Source of the DNA: Lentisphaerota bacterium
GTDB lineage: Bacteria > Verrucomicrobiota > Kiritimatiellia > RFP12 > UBA3636
Assembly: GCA_012514445.1 (NCBI GenBank)
Contig: JAAZAI010000537.1
Location: 1 to 11,983 of the forward strand
Direction: 5' to 3'
Length of the DNA: 11,983 bases
Positions within the stretch are counted from its first letter, which is position 1; every line of letters starts with the position of its first letter. The translations under genes were made by a program, and so were the position numbers. The notes under the pieces were generated by a model. The model searched no databases and was not told the DNA's origin. It saw only the letters and a program-made list of their open reading frames with translations. Positions 8,340 through 11,983 of this stretch are shown here, piece after piece.

Positions 8340-8368
8340 ATTCTAGCTGTCGCCGATACGCCGAACAA
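8340..8368 (-). promoter_or_regulatory. Predicted sigma-70-type promoter of the small TM gene
   Basis: On the minus strand TTGTTC (8363-8368) and TAGAAT (8340-8345) are 17 bases apart. The -10 box is only 11 bases from ATG 8328, so the leader would be very short. The -35 box lies inside the inverted repeat CCGAAC-aag-GTTCGG (8361-8375), which could act as an operator. The box match is visible in the sequence; activity is inferred. Confidence 0.4.
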
Positions 8369-8375
8369 GGTTCGG
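8361..8375. repeat. Inverted repeat CCGAAC-aag-GTTCGG over a -35 box
   Basis: Perfect 6-bp arms surround a 3-base centre. It lies in the 110-base gap between the phosphoesterase stop and the small TM gene and covers that gene's predicted -35 box. It could be a repressor site or a weak hairpin after the phosphoesterase gene; no T-run follows, so a terminator is less likely. Confidence 0.4.
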
Positions 8376-8438
8376 GCCTGGCATCCGGGCTGTGTCCCCG
8401 CCACGCTCTCGTCGGGCAGGTCGAACCCACGCGCCGCG

Positions 8439-9155
8439 TCAGGCCCCGCTGACGGCGCTCTGCAACGACACCTCCTCCGCCCCGATGCGCCCGTCGGCCG
8501 CGATCTCGAGCACGAGAAAGCGAAACGGCGGTTCGCACAGCGCCGGCGCGCAGACGAAGGAAAGCCCGTCGCGGCGCAGCAGCGGGACTCCCTCGTGCTG
8601 ATGCCCCGATATCGCCAGCACGGCGCCGTTGCGCTTCATGGAGGCGACGGCCGCGTCCGCGTTCAAGTAGGCGTACTTCACGCCCGGCGCGCCGGAGGGG
8701 AACAGCGGCACGTGCTGGAGAAAGACCTTCATGCCCGCAAAACCCCGGCAGAGAGCGTCGCCGCTCAGGAACGACGCCTCCGTCCGCTCGGCGTTCCATC
8801 CCGGGCGCTCCTCGTCCCAGAACGGCACGATGCGCACCCCCTCCACGTCCAGCCACTTTCGCTTCGGGACGATCGCGTGGAAGACTTCCGGCGCCGGATC
8901 GTGGTTGCCCGGGATGGCGACGAACGGCTGTCGGGCGCAACCCTCCAGAACCGCCTGCAATTCCCGCAGCCCGTCCAGATCGCCAGGTTTGTCCACGCAG
9001 TCGCCTGCCACGCAAATGGCGGCGACGTCGCCGCGCGCCGCGATGGCCGCCAGCGCCGCCTTGAGCAGCGGCACGGCTCTTCCGCCCATCCGCTTTCCGC
9101 ACGTCACACCGCCAGGCGCCATCCGGTGGATGTCCGCAACGACCGCGATCTTCAT
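8439..9155 (-). CDS. Calcineurin-like metallophosphoesterase
   Basis: This 238-residue cytoplasmic protein has all the metal-binding motifs of the calcineurin-like superfamily in order: D8-x-H10 (VADIHRM), GD52 (VAGDCVD), GNHD at 83-86, H148 (FLQHVP) and GHQH at 184-187. Such enzymes use a two-metal site to hydrolyse phosphomonoesters or phosphodiesters; the substrate cannot be told from sequence. The length is usual for a single-domain member. ATG 9155 is chosen because the core beta strand MKIAVVADIH starts there. Extending upstream only translates the flavodoxin gene in another frame. The start is 7 bases after the flavodoxin stop, and the likely Shine-Dalgarno GGAGG (9167-9171) lies in the last codons of that gene with an 11-base spacer. 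The two are therefore probably co-transcribed and translationally coupled. No signal peptide is present. Confidence 0.85.
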   Translation of the reverse strand: MKIAVVADIHRMAPGGVTCGKRMGGRAVPLLKAALAAIAARGDVAAICVAGDCVDKPGDLDGLRELQAVLEGCARQPFVAIPGNHDPAPEVFHAIVPKRKWLDVEGVRIVPFWDEERPGWNAERTEASFLSGDALCRGFAGMKVFLQHVPLFPSGAPGVKYAYLNADAAVASMKRNGAVLAISGHQHEGVPLLRRDGLSFVCAPALCEPPFRFLVLEIAADGRIGAEEVSLQSAVSGA

Positions 9156-9162
9156 CCGCGGG

Positions 9163-9621
9163 CTAGCCTCCGGCGTCCGCGCGCGATTGCGCCGCCATGG
9201 CCAGAACGGAACCCAGTCCCTTGAGCATGTCGATGGCATCGCCTTCCGGCATGCCCTTGACGGAGACCGTCCCCGCCGCCTTGCGCAGCTTGAAGGATTT
9301 GGCGACCGACTCGACGCTGCCGGCGGCCAGGCCGCCGCCGCCATGGGTGATGAACGCGGCGAAGGGTTTGCCCGTCACGCGGTCGAGGGTTGGATAGTAG
9401 GCGCGGTCGAGGAAGTCCTTCAGGGCGCCCCCCATGTAGCTGAAGGCGTCGTAGGAACCGAATGCGACGGCATCGCACCCGAGCAAATCGACGTAGCTGG
9501 CGGCATATCCGTCCTTCAGGACGACGTCGACCCCCGCTTCGGCGACGCCTTCCGCGACCGCCTCCGCAGCCGCCTTGGTATTGCCGGAAAGGCTGCAATA
9601 GACGATCAGCACTTTAGCCAT
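9163..9621 (-). CDS. Short-chain flavodoxin family protein
   Basis: This is a 152-residue cytoplasmic flavoprotein. The FMN phosphate loop is SLSGNT at residues 10-15, directly after the first strand AKVLIVYC. The second flavin loop is GSYDAFSYMGG at 55-65, followed by the helix LKDFLDRAY. A third loop, THGGGG (92-97), lies where the isoalloxazine contact is usual. Flavodoxins carry one or two electrons between redox enzymes; related stand-alone proteins act as FMN-dependent oxidoreductases, and the partner is unknown here. ATG 9621 is supported by a perfect AGGAGG six bases upstream; the frame's earlier ATG gives an unrelated, unfavourable N-terminus. The phosphoesterase gene follows at once. 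A motif cluster just upstream of the predicted promoter may regulate it. Confidence 0.85.
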   Translation of the reverse strand: MAKVLIVYCSLSGNTKAAAEAVAEGVAEAGVDVVLKDGYAASYVDLLGCDAVAFGSYDAFSYMGGALKDFLDRAYYPTLDRVTGKPFAAFITHGGGGLAAGSVESVAKSFKLRKAAGTVSVKGMPEGDAIDMLKGLGSVLAMAAQSRADAGG

Positions 9622-9627
9622 GGGATG

Positions 9628-9633
9628 CCTCCT
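9628..9633 (-). promoter_or_regulatory. Consensus Shine-Dalgarno of the flavodoxin gene
   Basis: AGGAGG on the minus strand, six bases before ATG 9621, is the strongest ribosome site in the window. It fixes the start at MAKVLIVYC. Confidence 0.85.
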
Positions 9634-9651
9634 GTTTGGATTTCGTCCTCC

Positions 9652-9680
9652 ATTCTCCCACATCACGCGATGTCGCGCAA
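9652..9680 (-). promoter_or_regulatory. Possible promoter of the flavodoxin-phosphoesterase pair
   Basis: On the minus strand TTGCGC (9675-9680) and GAGAAT (9652-9657) are 17 bases apart, about 30 bases before the start codon. Both boxes are imperfect. The GTAATC-type repeats at 9693-9732 would lie just upstream of the -35 box, a position that suits an activator site. Confidence 0.3.
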
Positions 9681-9692
9681 GACTTTGCGACC

Positions 9693-9732
9693 GTAATCTC
9701 GCGAATGTAATCTCGCGATTTTTTCGAGATTA
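9693..9732. repeat. Direct repeat GTAATCTCGCGA and an 8-bp perfect hairpin
   Basis: GTAATCTCGCGA occurs at 9693-9704 and 9707-9718, a 14-base period. The second copy pairs with CGAGATTA (9725-9732): TAATCTCG at 9708-9715, a 9-base centre with six T, then its exact reverse complement. It lies between the flavodoxin gene and the beta-helix gene. It could be an operator, or a hairpin blocking read-through; no adjacent gene ends there, so a regulatory site is the better guess. Confidence 0.5.
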
Positions 9733-9800
9733 TGGCGAGGCGGCTCGCCGGGACGACGTCGCCCTTGCTTCGCGCACGCCTGTCGAAATGGATGTGGAAT

Positions 9801-9841
9801 GTAATCTCGCGCCTGACTTCAGGATTACAGCCAGGATTACG
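9801..9841. repeat. Third GTAATCTCGCG copy with two AGGATTAC direct repeats
   Basis: GTAATCTCGCG recurs at 9801-9811. It is followed by AGGATTACAG at 9821-9830 and AGGATTACGG at 9833-9842, whose GATTAC core is the reverse complement of GTAATC. Together with 9693-9732 this makes six related sites in about 150 bases of otherwise GC-rich DNA. Confidence 0.45.
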
Positions 9842-9892
9842 GTTAGGAAAAAGGGATCCCTTGGAATTCGACATAGCTCACGACAAAGACAA

Positions 9893-9940
9893 CTCACGCA
9901 CTCACGCTCTCACGCACTCACGCTCTCACGCTCTCACGCA
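9893..9940. repeat. Tandem repeat, six units of 8 bp (CTCACGCW)
   Basis: Six contiguous 8-bp units are present, alternating between CTCACGCA and CTCACGCT in the order A, T, A, T, T, A. There are no spacers and the bases are not translated in any credible frame. The tract resembles a slippage-prone microsatellite more than a protein-binding array. Confidence 0.85.
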
Positions 9941-9945
9941 CTAGC

Positions 9946-9965
9946 CGATAGCGATATCGGTATCG
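9946..9965. repeat. Near-palindrome, hexamer-like CGATAG/CGATAT/CGGTAT
   Basis: The 20-base stretch reads as three degenerate 6-bp units (CGATAG, CGATAT, CGGTAT) ending in CG. It is also an imperfect palindrome centred on CGATATCG, with arms CGATA and TATCG and one mismatched pair. It follows the 8-bp repeat by five bases. Confidence 0.5.
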
Positions 9966-9981
9966 ACAAAGTGCGCAATGG

Positions 9982-9999
9982 GATTCGCACGCGCGAATC
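9982..9999. repeat. Hairpin GATTCGC-acgc-GCGAATC
   Basis: A perfect 7-bp stem with a 4-base loop lies 69 bases upstream of the predicted -35 box of the beta-helix gene. A short pyrimidine stretch (CGTCTTCTTT) follows on the + strand, but this is a poor T-run. It could be an operator or a weak terminator shielding the downstream promoter. Confidence 0.4.
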
Positions 10000-10032
10000 A
10001 CGTCTTCTTTCCGCCAGTGCCTCAGACGCCAA

Positions 10033-10060
10033 TTTCGAGTTTCAAGTTTCCAGTTTCCAG
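10033..10060. repeat. Tandem repeat, four units of 7 bp (TTTCCAG-like)
   Basis: The units TTTCGAG, TTTCAAG, TTTCCAG and TTTCCAG are contiguous. They end eight bases before the predicted promoter of the next gene. Units of this kind (GAAACTGGAAACTGG on the other strand) are familiar as intergenic repeats in PVC-type genomes; that comparison is from memory. Confidence 0.7.
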
Positions 10061-10067
10061 TCACACC

Positions 10068-10097
10068 TTGACCCCAAACGCTCGGCGGGTGTATGGT
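10068..10097 (+). promoter_or_regulatory. Predicted sigma-70-type promoter of the beta-helix gene
   Basis: TTGACC (10068-10073) and TATGGT (10092-10097) are 18 bases apart, giving a leader of roughly 30 bases to ATG 10133. This is the best promoter match on the + strand of the intergenic region. Confidence 0.5.
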
Positions 10098-10118
10098 AGC
10101 GCCACAACAACCTTCAGC

Positions 10119-10124
10119 GAGGAG
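10119..10124 (+). promoter_or_regulatory. Shine-Dalgarno of the beta-helix gene
   Basis: GAGGAG lies eight bases before ATG 10133. It supports that start over the in-frame ATG pair seven and eight codons later. Confidence 0.7.
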
Positions 10125-10132
10125 ACTGAATC

Positions 10133-11941
10133 ATGAAGACGACGGGATGGTGCATGATGGATTTCGCCATCTTGGTTGGCGCGGTTGCCGCATGGGTCGC
10201 GGCTGCCGCGGGGTATCCCGACGGCACGGTGCTCGACGTCACCCAGCCTCCGTACGCCGTCGTGCCCGACGACGGCCAGGACGATGCCGCGGCGATTCAG
10301 CGGGCGGTCTCAGAAAATCTCGATCGAGGCGTCGCGCTGTTCTTCCCGAACGGCGTCTACGATCTCGACCAAGGCATCGTCTTCAGGGACACGCAGGGCC
10401 GATGGCGGCCGCATGTCGCCATTCGCGGAGAAAGCCGGGAGGGAACGGTGTTCCGGCTTCGCGACCAGGCCGCGGGCATGCAGGACGCGGCGGATCCCCG
10501 CGGCGTGTTCACGACGGGATCGTTCTGGGAGCCCGGCGACCACGAGTCGGGCGGCGGCAACAAGGCGTTCCGCAACAATTTCTCCGATTTCACTCTCGAC
10601 ACGGGGCGCGGGAATCCCGGCGCGATCGGGATCGACTGGGCCGTGAGCAACGTCGGGGCGATCGAACGCGTCACCCTGCGGGACTCCGGGCGTTGCGCGC
10701 TGCGCGGCATTTCCGCCGCGCGCCAGATCCCCGGTCCCGGGCTCGTCAAGGACGTCCGCATCGAAGGCTTCGAACACGCGCTGCATCTCGACGACATCCA
10801 GTACGGAATCTCCGTGGCGGATTGCGAATTCACCGGCGCTCGCGCGTGCGGCATCGTGACCGGCAAGAATCTCCTGCACGCCTTCCGGGTAAAGGTCGCG
10901 GGCGCGCCCGTCGCCCTCGACGTCTCCCGCGTGGAAGGCGTCGCGACGCTCGTCGACTGCGAACTCGAGGGCGACGTGCGCAAAACGGGGAGCGTCTTCA
11001 CGGACGCCGCCTCGGCGGATGGCCTCGCGCTCCTCCGGCAGATGCCGACGCGCTTTCCGCAACCGTCCGCAGCCGCGTGGGGCGCGCAACGCCCCCGCTC
11101 GAACGACGTCGCCGTCGTCGGCGCCCGGCGTCCCGGCGAACCCGACGACACCGCCGCGATTCAGCGCGCCTTCGACTCCGGGGCCTCGACCGTGTTCTTC
11201 CAGACCGGCCGGGTCTACCATCTCTCGGACACGCTCGTCGTCCGCGGCAAATTGCGCCGCATCTACGGCATGGGCGCGGAGGTGAATCTCGGCGCGGCCA
11301 AGGCGCCGTTCTCCGACGTCGCGAATCCGAAGCCGCTCGTCCGCATCGCGGACGGAGAGGGAGCCGTGTTGGTGGAGGATGTCTTCTTCAACGCGCAATA
11401 TCCGGGCGAGATCCTCTTCGAGCACGATTCCCGGCGCGATCTTTTCATCCGCCATTGCGGGGGATGGGTCGGCGCGGAAGGGCGATGCCGCAGTTATCGT
11501 CCGGGGCCCAACGGCGCCGGGCGCGTCTTCGTCGAGGACGCGTTTCTGCCCGGGTGGGTGTTTCGCGGGCAGGACGTGGCGGCGATCCAGTTCAATCCTG
11601 AGAACTGGGCGGGGGACGGCTCCGAGCCGCAGGTCTTGAACGATGGCGGCAGGCTCGCGATCGTCGGCTTCAAGACGGAAGGTCCGGCGCCGTATCTCGA
11701 AACCCGCGGCGGCGGACTGTCGGAAGTCTGCGGCGGCTACAACTACGTGTCGGCGACGAAGCGGCTCCCCGCGGAGCGCATTCCATACCCGGCCCCCGAT
11801 TCGCGCCAGCGCATCACAGCCGTCGCGGACAACTACGGCGAAGGCGACTACGCCGCCTACGCGCTTCCGGGCTCCAGCCTCGTCCGCCGCCCCCGCAATG
11901 GCGACCCCGCCTTTCCCGCGCATCTCCTCCTCGCCCGCTGA
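10133..11941 (+). CDS. Secreted double beta-helix protein, pectate-lyase/GH55-like
   Basis: This is a 602-residue protein. The N-terminus (FAILVGAVAAWVAAAA, cleavage near residue 26) is a signal peptide, so export is expected. Two units start with the same pectate-lyase-superfamily entry motif: DD-AAAIQRA at residues 50-58 followed by VALFFPNGVYDL, and DDTAAIQRA at 338-346 followed by TVFFQTGRVYHL. Each entry leads into short hydrophobic-polar turns typical of a right-handed parallel beta-helix. Two tandem helices joined by a linker are the architecture of GH55 exo-beta-1,3-glucanases, and single helices occur in pectate lyases and GH28. I cannot identify the catalytic acid, so both the family and the substrate remain open. 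The gene has its own promoter and ribosome site and is separate from the GH50-like operon. It could work on another part of the same polysaccharide diet, or on the cell's own glycans. Confidence 0.75.
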   Translation: MKTTGWCMMDFAILVGAVAAWVAAAAGYPDGTVLDVTQPPYAVVPDDGQDDAAAIQRAVSENLDRGVALFFPNGVYDLDQGIVFRDTQGRWRPHVAIRGESREGTVFRLRDQAAGMQDAADPRGVFTTGSFWEPGDHESGGGNKAFRNNFSDFTLDTGRGNPGAIGIDWAVSNVGAIERVTLRDSGRCALRGISAARQIPGPGLVKDVRIEGFEHALHLDDIQYGISVADCEFTGARACGIVTGKNLLHAFRVKVAGAPVALDVSRVEGVATLVDCELEGDVRKTGSVFTDAASADGLALLRQMPTRFPQPSAAAWGAQRPRSNDVAVVGARRPGEPDDTAAIQRAFDSGASTVFFQTGRVYHLSDTLVVRGKLRRIYGMGAEVNLGAAKAPFSDVANPKPLVRIADGEGAVLVEDVFFNAQYPGEILFEHDSRRDLFIRHCGGWVGAEGRCRSYRPGPNGAGRVFVEDAFLPGWVFRGQDVAAIQFNPENWAGDGSEPQVLNDGGRLAIVGFKTEGPAPYLETRGGGLSEVCGGYNYVSATKRLPAERIPYPAPDSRQRITAVADNYGEGDYAAYALPGSSLVRRPRNGDPAFPAHLLLAR

Positions 11942-11953
11942 ACTGAATGTTCA

Positions 11954-11980
11954 TTCGCGGGCGCCGCGGCTATCCGCGAA
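11954..11980. terminator. Possible hairpin terminator after the beta-helix gene
   Basis: TTCGCGG (11954-11960) and CCGCGAA (11974-11980) form a perfect 7-bp stem with a 13-base loop, starting 12 bases after the stop codon. The window ends three bases later, so a T-run cannot be checked. Confidence 0.35.
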
Positions 11981-11983
11981 CGG

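Noticed and set aside
8400..8440. tRNA-like T-loop (GGTTCGAC on the minus strand)
   Set aside because: The flanking bases do not form a T-stem, and no acceptor or anticodon arm can be folded around it.
9893..9940. Possible CRISPR array
   Set aside because: The units are 8 bp and directly adjacent with no spacers, and no cas gene is present.
10310..11923. A 537-codon minus-strand frame opposite the beta-helix gene
   Set aside because: Arg- and Ala-rich shadow with no domain. The + strand gene has a promoter, ribosome site, signal peptide and repeated motif.

Overview
The window is GC-rich, gene-dense bacterial DNA. Its content suggests a polysaccharide-degrading member of the PVC superphylum (Kiritimatiellota, Lentisphaerota or Verrucomicrobiota). 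The clues are large secreted beta-agarase-like hydrolases built from PA14, laminin-G-like and Fn3-like modules, a secreted double beta-helix protein, a small membrane protein with the 'DPFDGK..RY...VVYSVG...D.GG' signature I associate with those phyla, and short intergenic tandem repeats. The taxonomic placement is an inference from gene content, not from a marker gene.

Region 1 (1-7943, all + strand) is a carbohydrate-active cluster. It starts with the 3' part of a PA14 plus laminin-G-like protein. Three tandem paralogues of a GH50-like (clan GH-A, beta-agarase type) barrel follow. The first (1387-2709) is a bare barrel with no export signal, and it has lost the catalytic nucleophile (Glu to Ala) and the Asn before the acid/base: a predicted pseudoenzyme. 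The second (2731-4920) is membrane-anchored with an agarase-CBM-like domain. The third (4980-7943) is secreted and adds laminin-G-like and Fn3-like modules. The last two keep both catalytic glutamates at the same spacing of 151 residues. The likely division of labour is extracellular or periplasmic cleavage of a galactan-like polysaccharide by the two active copies. The non-catalytic copy may bind oligosaccharides inside the cell.

Region 2 (7959-9621, all - strand) runs towards region 1. It holds a short flavodoxin, an immediately adjacent calcineurin-like phosphoesterase, and a small single-TM gene broken by a one-base frameshift in a C5 run.

Region 3 (9622-10132) is a 511-base divergent intergenic region. 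It holds a cluster of GTAATC/GATTAC motifs including a perfect hairpin, then three adjacent short tandem repeats of different unit length (8, 6 and 7 bp), a further hairpin, and a promoter with a Shine-Dalgarno for the rightward gene.

Region 4 (10133-11941, + strand) is a secreted pectate-lyase/GH55-like protein with two tandem beta-helix units, followed by a hairpin at the window edge.
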